Origin: Streptomyces tateyamensis
Lineage (GTDB): Bacteria; Actinomycetota; Actinomycetes; Streptomycetales; Streptomycetaceae
DNA length: 64,000 nucleotides
NCBI RefSeq assembly: GCF_003205575.1
Contig: NZ_PYBW01000013.1
Location: 1-64,000 of the forward strand
Direction of reading: 5' to 3'
In this document: piece by piece, positions 26,708 to 35,151 of the stretch
How the letters are laid out: the number at the start of each line of letters is the position of its first letter
Position numbering within the stretch: the stretch's first letter is position 1
Program-made: the position numbers and the translations under genes
Notes under the pieces: model-generated
Told to the model about the DNA's origin: nothing
The model's input: only the letters and a program-made list of their open reading frames with translations
The model's database searches: none

Positions 26708-27655
26708 CTACGCGTCCCCGCCCGGTGCGGTGTTGGCGATCGCACCCGCCGTCAGGAAGGTGGGCAGGGTCAGCTCCCCGTACAGCTGCCCCATCGCCGT
26801 GATCAGCACGTCCGGATCGTGCGGGTGCTCGGCCAGCAGGCGGTCGAAGTCGCGCAGGTACTCCCCCGTGAAGGTGAGCACCCGGGCCGCGTCGTCGTCG
26901 TGGTCCGGCGCCCGGTGACCGGCGATCACCCGGTCGACCCCGAGGTCGGCGATCCGGCCGAGGTTGCCCAGCCAGGCCTGGCGGTCGGCGGGGGTGGTCT
27001 CGGCGGTCCACACGTGGGTGCCGTTGTACGCGAAGTCGCCCGCCACCACGGTGCGGGAGCCGGGCACGTGCACCACGGTCGAGTCGGGGCAGTCGGCCTG
27101 TCCCAGGTTCAGCACCCGGATCAGCTGGCGGTCGATCAGCAGCGGCTGCGGGCGCAGCACGCCGGGCAGCACCGGGTGGTCCGGCACGTCGTCGCCGTAC
27201 TCCAGCCGCCACCGGGCAGCCTTCTCGGCGGCAGTGGCGGCGATCGCGGCCACCACCGGCGCCGCCGCCAGCACCTGGGCCTGCGGGAAGAGCCGCAGCA
27301 CCTCCTCAGCCCCGAAGTAGTGGGCCGGGTGCGGGTGGGTGATCAGCACGGCGAGCAGTTGGCGGCCCTTGCCGGCGATCCACTCGGCCAGCTCGCGCCC
27401 GGCGCTGCGAGTGGGCTGGGCGTCCACCAGGACCGCCGCGTGCTGACCCAGGATCAGGCTGGAGGTGGCGAACCGGGCGGACTCGGAGCCGGTGAAGACC
27501 GCCACCTCGAGCGGCGGTCCGGGCAGCGGGGCCGCGGTGGCGCCGTTCGGGACGCCGGCGGGTGCGGCCGTCCCGCCCCGTGCCGGGAGGGCCGAACCGG
27601 ACTCTGCCGCACCCCGCGGGACGGCCGGCGGCTCGGGCGGGGGCACTGCGGTCAC
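26708..27655 (-). CDS. Metallo-beta-lactamase-fold hydrolase, altered metal motif
   Basis: A 315-aa MBL-fold protein. A Pro/Ala-rich tail of about 45 residues precedes the fold (VAVFTGSESARFATSSLILG). The first metal motif reads THPHPAHYFGAE, so the Asp of the usual HxHxDH motif is replaced by Ala. The later ligands remain as VVAGDFAYN (Asp) and VIAGHRAP (His). One metal site may thus be lost or rebuilt. Such proteins include lactonases, glyoxalase II-like enzymes and QuiP-type hydrolases; the substrate is unknown. The GTG at 27655 is preceded by GGGAGAG. Same strand as the Mo cofactor genes, 28 bases upstream. Confidence 0.8.
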   Translation of the reverse strand: MTAVPPPEPPAVPRGAAESGSALPARGGTAAPAGVPNGATAAPLPGPPLEVAVFTGSESARFATSSLILGQHAAVLVDAQPTRSAGRELAEWIAGKGRQLLAVLITHPHPAHYFGAEEVLRLFPQAQVLAAAPVVAAIAATAAEKAARWRLEYGDDVPDHPVLPGVLRPQPLLIDRQLIRVLNLGQADCPDSTVVHVPGSRTVVAGDFAYNGTHVWTAETTPADRQAWLGNLGRIADLGVDRVIAGHRAPDHDDDAARVLTFTGEYLRDFDRLLAEHPHDPDVLITAMGQLYGELTLPTFLTAGAIANTAPGGDA

Positions 27656-27780
27656 GGGCTCTCCCCAGGTCGGCGGCGCGGTGCTGTCGCCACCAGCATG
27701 GGAGCGCGCACCGCCCGGCGCCCGACGGGCGCGCCCGCCCGGGTGAGGCGCGGGGCGGCTCACCCGGGGTCGACGGCGGA

Positions 27781-27852
27781 TCAGATCACGGCGCCGGGTC
27801 AGACCGCGGCGGTGGATCAGACCGCGGCGGTGGCTCAGACCGCGGCGGGCTC
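27781..27852. repeat. Four 18-bp tandem repeats over the azoreductase stop codon
   Basis: TCA triplets, which are TGA stops on the minus strand, recur at 27781, 27799, 27817 and 27835, each in a unit close to TCAGACCGCGGCGGTGGA. The unit length keeps all four stops in the same frame. The gene ends at the first one met, at 27835. This looks like tandem duplication of the gene terminus. Confidence 0.8.
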
Positions 27853-28497
27853 GGTCAGCCGGGCCGCCACCTTGCGCGCCGTCTGGCCGGCCTGCTCGTG
27901 CGCGGCGGCCTTGGAGGCGTCGCCGGCCTCGATGAAGCCGGCCAGCGCCGGGTTGACCCGGGCCAGGGTGAACTCCGCGGCCACCGTCTCCACCTCGACG
28001 TTCATCATCCCGGTGAGTGCCGTCTCCAGGTAGCGGGCGGCGAACTCGGCGTCGGCCCGCGGCGTGCCGGGCGCGTAGGAGCCACCGCGCGAGGCGAGCA
28101 CCGTGACGTGCTTGCCGGCCACCGTGGTGTCGGGGGCGCCGCCGGTGCGGCCGACCAGGATCACCTGGTCCAGCCAGGCCTTCAGCGGCGAGGGGATGGA
28201 GAAGTTGTACATCGGGGCACCGATCACCACCGCGTCGGCCTGCTCCAGCTCGGTCATCAGCTCCTCGCGCAGCGCGAAGGCGGCCTGCTGCTCGGGGCTG
28301 CGGTGCTCGGCGGGCACGAAGGCGGCGGTGATGCCGGCCTCGGTCAGGTGCGGAACCGGCTCGGCGCCCAGGTCGCGGCGGACCACGGTGCCCTCGGGGT
28401 GGGCGGCCTGCCACTCGCGGACGTAGGTCGCGGTGAGCTCCCGGGAGACCGAGCCCTGGCTCAGGGCCGAGGAGTCGATGTGCAGCAGCGTGGCCAT
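27835..28497 (-). CDS. azoR: FMN-dependent NADH-azoreductase / NAD(P)H oxidoreductase
   Basis: A 220-aa flavodoxin-like reductase. The FMN phosphate loop is SALSQGSVSRELT, followed by VVIGAPMYNFSIPSPLKAWLD, the signature of AzoR-type azoreductases, and LASRGGSYAPGTPR. These dimeric enzymes reduce quinones and azo compounds and respond to thiol or electrophile stress. The ATG at 28497 has GGAGG five bases before it, so the in-frame ATG four codons earlier was not used. It is divergent from an HxlR-family gene, the usual partner that controls such reductases. The symbol is by family and not proven. Confidence 0.87.
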   Translation of the reverse strand: MATLLHIDSSALSQGSVSRELTATYVREWQAAHPEGTVVRRDLGAEPVPHLTEAGITAAFVPAEHRSPEQQAAFALREELMTELEQADAVVIGAPMYNFSIPSPLKAWLDQVILVGRTGGAPDTTVAGKHVTVLASRGGSYAPGTPRADAEFAARYLETALTGMMNVEVETVAAEFTLARVNPALAGFIEAGDASKAAAHEQAGQTARKVAARLTEPAAV

Positions 28498-28519
28498 GGG
28501 GTCCTCCATATGTTCTCAT

Positions 28520-28544
28520 AGTTGCTGCCGTTTCCTCGGCAACT
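28520..28544. promoter_or_regulatory. Inverted repeat operator candidate, azoR/hxlR
   Basis: AGTTGC-N13-GCAACT lies in the 108-base divergent region between azoR and the HxlR-family gene. This region is strikingly AT-rich for the host, so it probably holds both promoters. The repeat is a natural site for the HxlR dimer. Confidence 0.55.
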
Positions 28545-28605
28545 GTTATTACCGTAGCACCTTACTTTTTCTTCGTCACTAGCGCATTGCCGGTACCCTG
28601 GACCC

Positions 28606-29034
28606 ATGGGTGAGCAGTCACAGACCGGACGGACGGCGGTGGGGCAGGTCGAGGCGCCCGCCACCGCGGTGTTCAACGCCTGCGCGGCGGCCAAGGCCGG
28701 GCCGTGCGGCAGTGTGGACCTCAACCTGACCCGGGTCTTCGCGCTGCTCGGCAAGCGCTGGACCGGCCTGGTGGTCGCCGTGCTCAGCCACAGCGAGGCG
28801 TACTTCGCCGACCTGCGCCGGGCCATCCCCGGGATCAGCGAGCGGATGCTCTCGGACCGGCTGACCGAGCTGGCCGAGGCCGGCCTGGTGGTGCGGCAGG
28901 TGGACGAGGGGCCGCCGCTGCGGGTCAGCTACCGGCTGACCGAGGCCGGGCACGCGCTCGGCCCGGCACTGGAGGAGCTGCGGCTGTGGGCCGCCGTGCA
29001 CCTGCCGGAACCGCCGCCGCCCGGCCCCTGCTGA
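28606..29034 (+). CDS. HxlR-family winged-helix regulator
   Basis: A 142-aa MarR-like winged-helix repressor. The HxlR core runs from VFALLGKRWTGLVVAVL to PGISERMLSDRLTELAEAGLVVRQ and the wing VSYRLTEAG. Two cysteines in the N-terminal arm (FNACAAAKAGPCG) are in the position where redox or electrophile-sensing HxlR proteins carry their reactive cysteine. Its divergent arrangement with the azoreductase gene strongly suggests local control of that gene under quinone or aldehyde stress. The ATG start gives a normal length. Sensor chemistry is inferred. Confidence 0.88.
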   Translation: MGEQSQTGRTAVGQVEAPATAVFNACAAAKAGPCGSVDLNLTRVFALLGKRWTGLVVAVLSHSEAYFADLRRAIPGISERMLSDRLTELAEAGLVVRQVDEGPPLRVSYRLTEAGHALGPALEELRLWAAVHLPEPPPPGPC

Positions 29035-29041
29035 GGAGCCG

Positions 29042-29691
29042 TCAGCCGGTGGCCAGACCGGCCAGCAGGACCGGCAGCTCGCGCATGTCGGTGAACACGG
29101 TGGCGCCCTCACCAGCCAGCCACTGAGCAGGCGTCAGCCCGCCGGCGAAACCCAGCGCCCGCATCCCGGCCGCCCGGCGGCCCGCACCCCGTACTTGCTG
29201 TCCTCCACCACCACGCAGCGCTCCGGGCGGGCTCCCATCCGCTCGGCCGCGTACAGGAACAGGTCGGGGAACGGCTTGCCCCGCTCGACCTCGGTGGCGC
29301 TGAAGATCCGGCCGGCGAAGTGGTCGTACAGCCCCGTCAGCCCGAGGGTGTGGCGCATCTTCCGGTGGCTGCCGCTGGAGGCGACGCAGGCGGGCAGGGT
29401 GAGGCCGGCCAGCGCCTGCTCGATGCCCGGCACCGCGGTCAGCTCGCGGTCCGCCGCCGCGTGGTGCAGCTCCTCGAACCGGGCCTGCCAGCGCTCCGCC
29501 GCCGGGCGGCCCAGCCGCTCGGCCACCTGCTCGGCGATGGAGGCGCTGGAGCGGCCGACGAAGCGGTCCAGCACCTCGGCCTCGGTCAGCGGCCAGCCCA
29601 GTTCCGCCCCGACCTCGCACTGCACCCGGACCGCGATCCGCTCGCTGTCCACCAGCACGCCGTCGCAGTCGAAGAGCACCAAGTCGATCAC
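29042..29691 (-). pseudogene. HAD-family hydrolase with a single-base frameshift
   Basis: Phosphoglycolate-phosphatase-like HAD hydrolase. Motif I is [11 protein letters not shown] at the start, motif II is VASSGSHRKMR, and motif III/IV is KPFPDLFLY with VVVEDSKYG. Just after VVVEDSKYGVRAA the frame breaks near 29171-29182. The rest continues in the next frame as AGMRALGFAGGLTPAQWL and on to a family-typical end at 29042. Adding one C to the GCCGCC/GGGCGG stretch would restore VRAARAAGM. It is either a genuine one-base deletion or a sequencing error in a GC-rich run. All catalytic residues lie before the break. Confidence 0.8.
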
Positions 29692-29753
29692 CGGCCCAGG
29701 CTATCCGGGCCGTTCCGGCCCGCCGTGTCAGCCCCTCCCCCTACCGTCGGGGC

Positions 29754-30067
29754 GTGAGCGCCCCCACCACCGTGCCGCTGGACCAGCTGCTGGAACGGCA
29801 CCGCACCGAACTGACCGGCTACTGCTACCGGATGCTCGGCTCGTTCGCCGAGGCCGAGGACTCGGTGCAGGAGACCATGGTCCGCGCCTGGCGCGGCCAC
29901 CAGGGCTTCCAGGGCCGCTCGCAGCTGCGCAGCTGGCTCTAGAGGGCGGCCACCGGCCGTGGTCCCTACAGGTCCTGGAGCTGTCCGGCGGCCGGATCAC
30001 CGGGCTCACCTGCTTCCTGGACACCGCCGCCCTCTTCCCCGCCTTCGGGCTGCCGGACCTGCTCTAG
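29754..30067 (+). pseudogene. Remnant of an ECF sigma factor with SnoaL-like tail
   Basis: The first 62 codons encode a sigma region 2 start ([19 protein letters not shown], then [19 protein letters not shown]) that stops at a TAG at 29940-29942. The sequence after that, in a different frame, encodes a C-terminal fragment SLQVLELSGGRITGLTCFLD ending at 30067, which is the terminal part of the SnoaL-like domain found in ECF41/SigJ-type sigma factors. A complete member is about 300-330 aa, so some 650 bases of the middle are missing. One internal deletion explains both pieces. The gene cannot make a working sigma factor. Confidence 0.75.
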
Positions 30068-30070
30068 GAC

Positions 30071-30430
30071 CTAGAGGTACTCCCCGAGCAGCCGCGCCTC
30101 GGCCCGCAGCAACTCGGCCCGCTCCAGCTGACCGACCTGCTCCAGCGCCGCCGCGGCCGCCTCCCGCTCCGACTGCTCGCCCCGGACGATCTCCACCACC
30201 TGAGCCGCCGTCAACTCCCGCCGCGCCACCTCGGTCGCCCCGGCCCCCACCGGCGTCGCCTCGATCGCCGACGACCCCACCACCACCGCGGCCGAGTCCA
30301 CCGCCCCGGCGTTCTCGACCGCGGCCAACGCGGTCCGCAGCACCCCCACGGCCATCCGGTCCCGCTGCTTCATCGCCACCCGCAGCCCGCCCCGCAACCG
30401 CTCGACCAGCGTCCCCGCCTCATTCGTCAT
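30071..30430 (-). CDS. GatB/YqeY-domain protein
   Basis: A 119-aa helical protein of the YqeY family, related to the tail domain of the GatB amidotransferase subunit. It opens LVERLRGGLRVAMKQRDRM followed by VGVLRTALAAVENA, and has the family ending ERAELLRAEARLLGEYL. YqeY is small, soluble and widely conserved, with a suspected but unproven link to tRNA-dependent amidation. Length is slightly short of the usual 150 aa. It converges with the sigma-factor remnant only 3 bases away. Confidence 0.85.
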   Translation of the reverse strand: MTNEAGTLVERLRGGLRVAMKQRDRMAVGVLRTALAAVENAGAVDSAAVVVGSSAIEATPVGAGATEVARRELTAAQVVEIVRGEQSEREAAAAALEQVGQLERAELLRAEARLLGEYL

Positions 30431-30555
30431 ACCGCGACCCTACGGGCCCGCTCCGGCACCGGCGATCCCCAACGGCGGGTCGGTGCGGGGCCGAGCGTGA
30501 AAAGAGCGCCGCGCCACCGCAGTGACAGGCACTCAGTTCATCGAACCGTCAGTGC

Positions 30556-31788
30556 TCAGGCCCGGCGCCCCCGACGGCGCATCAGGACCAGCACGCCGGC
30601 ACCCGCGGCCAGCAGGGCCGCGCCCGCGCCGGCGATCAGGCCGCTACCGGACGAACCGGTGGAGGCCAGCTCCTTGCCGCCGGTGGCGGCCGGGGTGGCG
30701 GTCGCGGTCGCCGAGCCGGTGGTGGCGGCCGTGCCGGCCGTGGTGGCCGCAGCCGGGGCCGGGCTCGGCGTGCCGGCGGCCGAGCCGTCGTGGCTCACGC
30801 AGTCCGGGGCACCGGCGACCTGGGTGGTGGTGAACGTCTGGGTGGTCCAGAAGTAGTTGGGGCCCTCGCCCGGGTAGTAGCCGAAGCTCAGCTCGGCGCC
30901 CTTCGGGTTGGACTTCCAGTTCTTGCCCAGGCTGATCCGGGCGTTCAGCACCCGGTTGTCCACCGGGCCGGTGGCCCACTTCACCAGGTCGACGTCGTTG
31001 TCCTCGCCACCGGCGATCTTCGTGCCGACCTTGTGCCAGACACCGGTGGCCGGGTCCTGGACGTCCACCTCGCCGTCACAGGCCGACGGTCCGGCATCCG
31101 CGCCCGCGATGCCCTGGCCGGCGAAGACCAGGAAGCTCGCCTTGGTCAGGTGCCAGTCGAAGTGGTTGGCCGTCTTGATCGAGACCTGGAACGGGTGCGG
31201 CTTGCCGTCCAGCGGGATCTGCGCGGGCAGCCCGCTGATGGTGGTGGTGAGGCCACCCGGCTTGACGTTGAGCTGCGCCCAGGCAGCAGCCTTGTCGGAC
31301 CGCATGGAATCGGCGACGGTGCGCGAGAGGGCGGCGTAGACCGGGATGTCCTGGTCCATCTCCTCGCGGGCGGTCTGCGGCAGCTTCAGCCGCAGCCGGA
31401 ACGTGTGGCTGGACTTGGCCTTGAGGCCGACCGGAGCACCGGTCAGGTCGACGACGCCGCCGACCCAGCGCGGGTCACCCTCGGATGCGGTCGCGAAGGT
31501 GAGCGGCTGCCAGGTGCCGCTCGGGCCGTCGGCGTACTCCGCGGCGAACTGGTCGAGCGCGATCTTCTGGTAGCCGATGGTGAGCACCAGGTGGTCGGTG
31601 GTGTCGTCGGTCGCCGAGTTGTTGGTGACCGTGACGGTGCCCTCGGCCCACGGGCCACCGGCCTGGAGATCGGAGAAACCGTCGAGCTTGACGCTCTTGG
31701 TGGCGTCCTGGGCCTGCGCGGCAGGCGCGCCGACCGAGAGGGCGGCGGACACGACCATCGACGCCAGGAGAGCGTGACGCATCTTCAA
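30556..31788 (-). CDS. LAXTG cell-wall-anchored surface protein
   Basis: A 410-aa exported protein. The N-terminus is a signal peptide (MKMRHALLASMVVSAALSVG, then APAAQAQ cleavage). Two beta-rich regions make up the body (residues about 30-345) with ASEGDPRWVGGVVDL and FGYYPGEGPNYFW segments. An Ala/Thr/Pro spacer leads to the sorting signal LASTG (residues 374-378), a hydrophobic helix and MRRRGRRA. LAXTG is the motif used by class E sortases of high-GC Gram-positives, so the mature protein should be covalently joined to peptidoglycan. Function of the body is unknown. It is the last host gene before the transposon. Confidence 0.85.
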   Translation of the reverse strand: MKMRHALLASMVVSAALSVGAPAAQAQDATKSVKLDGFSDLQAGGPWAEGTVTVTNNSATDDTTDHLVLTIGYQKIALDQFAAEYADGPSGTWQPLTFATASEGDPRWVGGVVDLTGAPVGLKAKSSHTFRLRLKLPQTAREEMDQDIPVYAALSRTVADSMRSDKAAAWAQLNVKPGGLTTTISGLPAQIPLDGKPHPFQVSIKTANHFDWHLTKASFLVFAGQGIAGADAGPSACDGEVDVQDPATGVWHKVGTKIAGGEDNDVDLVKWATGPVDNRVLNARISLGKNWKSNPKGAELSFGYYPGEGPNYFWTTQTFTTTQVAGAPDCVSHDGSAAGTPSPAPAAATTAGTAATTGSATATATPAATGGKELASTGSSGSGLIAGAGAALLAAGAGVLVLMRRRGRRA

Positions 31789-32018
31789 GAAGAGTCTCTT
31801 GGATCTTGCTAACGGCGGCAGGAACGGCCGCGACGGCGCATCAGGACCCCCCTGCGCGCAGCTGTCACCCTAGTGCCGCTGGTCACCACTCACCCAGCCG
31901 GTTGTAGGTCGTTGTCTCAGCTCCGTGTCGGTGAACCAACGGCGCCGCCTGCCAACGGCCGCGACGCGGCCCGCTGTCCTGTCTTTCGTGGAACGGAGCC
32001 CACGCGATGGGCAGCGTC
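31789..32018. other. Host flank upstream of the LAXTG gene
   Basis: This 230-base stretch should contain the promoter of the LAXTG gene. I see no supported coding sequence or RNA gene. It ends at the CAGGC target duplication, so before the insertion it was directly joined to the sequence just beyond the dnaB 3' end. Confidence 0.5.
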
Positions 32019-32126
32019 CAGGCTGTAGGGTCCACCAATCCGTGGGCACTGACAGCCTTCTGACCAGCTGTGACAGCGGCACTGAGCAAAGCCTCCGCGC
32101 TCATCCGTCGTCTGATCATGAGCAAT
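32019..32126. repeat. Left transposon end with target duplication
   Basis: CAGGC (32019-32023) precedes the terminal TGTAGGG. Inside the end, TGAGCAAA (32083) and TGAGCAAT (32119) match, inverted, the ATTGCTCA units of the right end, and CTGATCATGAGCAAT (32112-32126) is a 15-base inverted match to the inner right-side copy. These repeats are the probable transposase (TnsB) binding sites. Confidence 0.85.
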
Positions 32127-32202
32127 CGAGATCGTCCAGCTCGCCGACACGGCACCGGTGACCATAGTCAGCCGTCGGCAGACCCGCTCCCGCACATCCC
32201 CG

Positions 32203-35127
32203 TCAGATGATGCCCAAGACCCTTGGTTGCGGTGCTTCTCGGGGCAGCACCTGCTCCAGCAGGCCGGTGAGGATCACGGCAACATGCCAGCCCGTCTCCT
32301 GCTGAGCCTCAATGGCGTTCACGATGGCTTGTTCAACCTGCCGAACCGCGTCGTCATGTTCGAGTAGCGGTACGTCAAAGGGGTTATTGGGCTCGACGTA
32401 GTGGACGGTGAAGCCGTCAATGTCCAGCTGGTAGACGTCTTGGCGACGGAAGTAAGTGATGAAGCGCGAGGCCTCGGGGCTCTTTCTATCCAGATCAATG
32501 AAGTCGGCAAGACTTTTATGGCCGATTCGTACGGGGCGATAGGCGGCAAGACCCGGAATGCGGACCCATGGCTTTTCGACGGAGAAGAGCCTGGCGGCGG
32601 CGCGTTCTTCGGGATTCATTCGTCTGACCGCTGCCTCTAGGAGTTGCTGCGATGCGGAGCCCAGCTGCCCAGGTGTCTTCGCCCAGCGAGCCAGGATCTG
32701 GAATCCGTTCATCAGCCGCACACCGCGACTGCTGACGGCATTCTTGGCGGCCCGCTCGAGGTGGGCGTTGGCCTGGTCGTGGCGGCTCGCTGCCTGAACC
32801 AAGACGTTTGCCACAGTGATCGGGCTAGCAGCGGATTGGGTGATCAGCTCGGCAGCATGTTGAACGAGCAGGTTTTGATGCCGCGGGTGCTGGCGGGCCA
32901 GGTCCTCGTCGAGCAGACTAAGCGCAAGCTGCGCCCCCGGCAGCAATGTCATAGTCGTTCTGTCCAGTGCGTCAACGGTTCGCAGCGCATTGACGAGATC
33001 GGACCGCAAATGTGGGTGGAGGGCGAAGACGCCGGCCGCCGCCAGGAGCCATGTATTTCGCCATGAGGGGTGCTGAGCAAGTGCTTCCAGCCGAGGGATG
33101 ATGTCGGCATCCGGACCGGAGATCAGTGCACGGGCCGCAGAATACTCCTGCAGACTCCTGACCTCGAACCCGATGTAATCAAGCTCGGGTGCGACTAGCA
33201 GAACGAGGCGGTCGGTCACAGCCTCGATCAGCTTAGCGGCAAGTGAAGACGCCTTCTTCGGATCGTCAATCTCGTCCTTGAGTCGCTCCTGGAGACGATT
33301 TTCCAACTCGTTCTTCAGCATGACTGAATCACGAGCACCTGTCTGGGCTGCCCTAGTTTGCAGAAGCACTCCAACGTACTGGTGAAGCCAGTCCACGTGA
33401 TGGCGATTCTCAGCGAGCAACTGCCCTGTACTGTTGGGCTTGTCGACCTCTCTCGCATAAATCGTATCGTAGTAAGCATGGAAGAGCTCAAAGCGATTCT
33501 GCGGCATTCTTGCGCGCTTCTCGACAAGCAGAGACATGATAGTTACTTGGAGAGGCGAGCGCATAAGGCGGGCAGTACCGGCTTCGCGCGAAGCCACCGC
33601 AATTCGCTTGACCACCTGCTCCCGCATATCTGGGTCGTCACGGTGCCTGGCCTTGGCAAGCTTTCCTGCATAGTGCAGTGAGTCTGCGGTTGACATTTCG
33701 ACCAGCCGGATGGGCTCGAAATCCCCGCGATGGAACTCACCATTATATCCCTGGGGCCGAGTTGTTCCCACGATGAAAAGGTCAGCGTCAAGTCCGCGGG
33801 CTTGAATGAGAAAGTCAGACACGCGAGTCATAACGAGATCCCGAGTGTATGGTGAGGCGACTTCATCCAGGCCGTCGAGTACGAGAATCCAAGGCCAGGT
33901 ACGTAGCCATCGCTGGAGAATTGTGGCGGTGATACCTGGTGTGCGCCTGCTGGCTTGCTGGGCAAGGAAGTGCAGGAGGCTAAGCTCTTCTCCACCAAGA
34001 ATGGCATTTGCATAGTCGTGCAGTGCTATCCGAAGCGGCCAGCGCCGTGATCTCGGCCGTGGAAGTCCAAGTTCATCTAGATCGTCGCGGAGAGCCTGAA
34101 GCACCTCGCGCGCCTGGGCCGTGAGAAGGGACTCGCCTTCCTCATCGAGCAGGGCAACCCGGTATGCCTGACAGATCAACTGACCCAGAGTGCTCTTCCC
34201 CTGACCTGGGCCACCGATGATCAGAGCGTGCCGTGGGTCCTTCGCTGTCTGCAATGAGGGGCGCAGGATGCTGTCACCTCGCTCGATCACATATGCGCCC
34301 GCCCGGACGGACCCTACGCCTTGGGTAGCTTCGGTTATCGCCTCCAAATCGACCGCTACCGGCCCGAGACCGATTCGTCCGCTGTCAGCCTGCGCTCCCG
34401 CCTGACCAAGGCGGACCCACTGGTCGGCTACCAACTCCATGCCCGCGTGTATCCGAATCATGCTCGCGGTATCCGGAACAGCATCCGGAAGAACTTCAAG
34501 CAACCGACTCAGGACATCGCCAGGGGTGATGAAGCCTGCATAGCTCTGTCGAATCTCTGGATAGACGTCAAGATAGCGGCAGATCTCGTCGAAGTGCCAG
34601 ACGCCCCAGCCCTTGAGGTTAATCTTGAGCCTCTTGGCTTCCGACTCGATGAACCGGTCGATGCGGTCGATTCCCCCGCTGAATGGAACGGGCGACAATA
34701 CAACATTGGTCGTAAAAAGGATGAATTCGGGCAGTTCCCCACGCTTGGAACCAGCAGCCTTCCAAGCGCCGAGTTCCTCCCGAATTACGTTCTCCATCCA
34801 GACCGAGTCAGGGTTGCGCGCAGTAGACCGCTGGCGAAACTTAGCCTGCACGACCCCGTACCCGTCCCACGCCTTCTGATCAAGCGGGTACGTGACTGGG
34901 CCTCTGAACGTCGCCTCTCTGCCACCGTCCTTGCCGTCCCCGAAGACGCTCACACCAGCACCGAGCACGCGCTTTGCAAGCGCCTGAGTGAGGTGTTCGA
35001 ACTCCCGGGTGCCCAGTCGGCTGAGGTCATAGTCCACCCCACCATCGTTCCGTGCTCCGGCACGAACCGCCATGCCTTCTGACATTTTGCCTGGCCGGCC
35101 CACGAGCGCCGCCCGGCTTCCGCCCAT
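32203..35127 (-). CDS. PD-(D/E)XK nuclease-NACHT NTPase, probable defence cargo
   Basis: A 974-aa multidomain protein. Residues 40-180 resemble a Mrr/restriction-type PD-(D/E)XK nuclease: F62-G-D-G-K-D67-G-G-R-E then V-V-Q94-A-K96. Residues about 295-480 form a NACHT-type STAND NTPase with Walker A GGPGQGKST (305-313) and Walker B ILVLDGLDE (414-422). The C-terminal 450 residues are helical and resemble a repeat sensor. STAND NTPases with nuclease effectors are known antiphage systems, so defence is the best guess. It starts 24 bases after tniQ on the same strand and may share its transcript. The first ATG is used; ATG codons at 35085 and 35073 are alternatives. Codon use is clearly less GC-biased than the host. 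Confidence 0.82.
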   Translation of the reverse strand: MGGSRAALVGRPGKMSEGMAVRAGARNDGGVDYDLSRLGTREFEHLTQALAKRVLGAGVSVFGDGKDGGREATFRGPVTYPLDQKAWDGYGVVQAKFRQRSTARNPDSVWMENVIREELGAWKAAGSKRGELPEFILFTTNVVLSPVPFSGGIDRIDRFIESEAKRLKINLKGWGVWHFDEICRYLDVYPEIRQSYAGFITPGDVLSRLLEVLPDAVPDTASMIRIHAGMELVADQWVRLGQAGAQADSGRIGLGPVAVDLEAITEATQGVGSVRAGAYVIERGDSILRPSLQTAKDPRHALIIGGPGQGKSTLGQLICQAYRVALLDEEGESLLTAQAREVLQALRDDLDELGLPRPRSRRWPLRIALHDYANAILGGEELSLLHFLAQQASRRTPGITATILQRWLRTWPWILVLDGLDEVASPYTRDLVMTRVSDFLIQARGLDADLFIVGTTRPQGYNGEFHRGDFEPIRLVEMSTADSLHYAGKLAKARHRDDPDMREQVVKRIAVASREAGTARLMRSPLQVTIMSLLVEKRARMPQNRFELFHAYYDTIYAREVDKPNSTGQLLAENRHHVDWLHQYVGVLLQTRAAQTGARDSVMLKNELENRLQERLKDEIDDPKKASSLAAKLIEAVTDRLVLLVAPELDYIGFEVRSLQEYSAARALISGPDADIIPRLEALAQHPSWRNTWLLAAAGVFALHPHLRSDLVNALRTVDALDRTTMTLLPGAQLALSLLDEDLARQHPRHQNLLVQHAAELITQSAASPITVANVLVQAASRHDQANAHLERAAKNAVSSRGVRLMNGFQILARWAKTPGQLGSASQQLLEAAVRRMNPEERAAARLFSVEKPWVRIPGLAAYRPVRIGHKSLADFIDLDRKSPEASRFITYFRRQDVYQLDIDGFTVHYVEPNNPFDVPLLEHDDAVRQVEQAIVNAIEAQQETGWHVAVILTGLLEQVLPREAPQPRVLGII

Positions 35128-35151
35128 GTTCCAGCTGAGTCTGCTCAGCGC

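Noticed and set aside
31789..32202. tRNA or small RNA gene near the left transposon end
   Set aside because: No cloverleaf or CCA-type end was found; the segment is explained by host promoter sequence and the transposon end.
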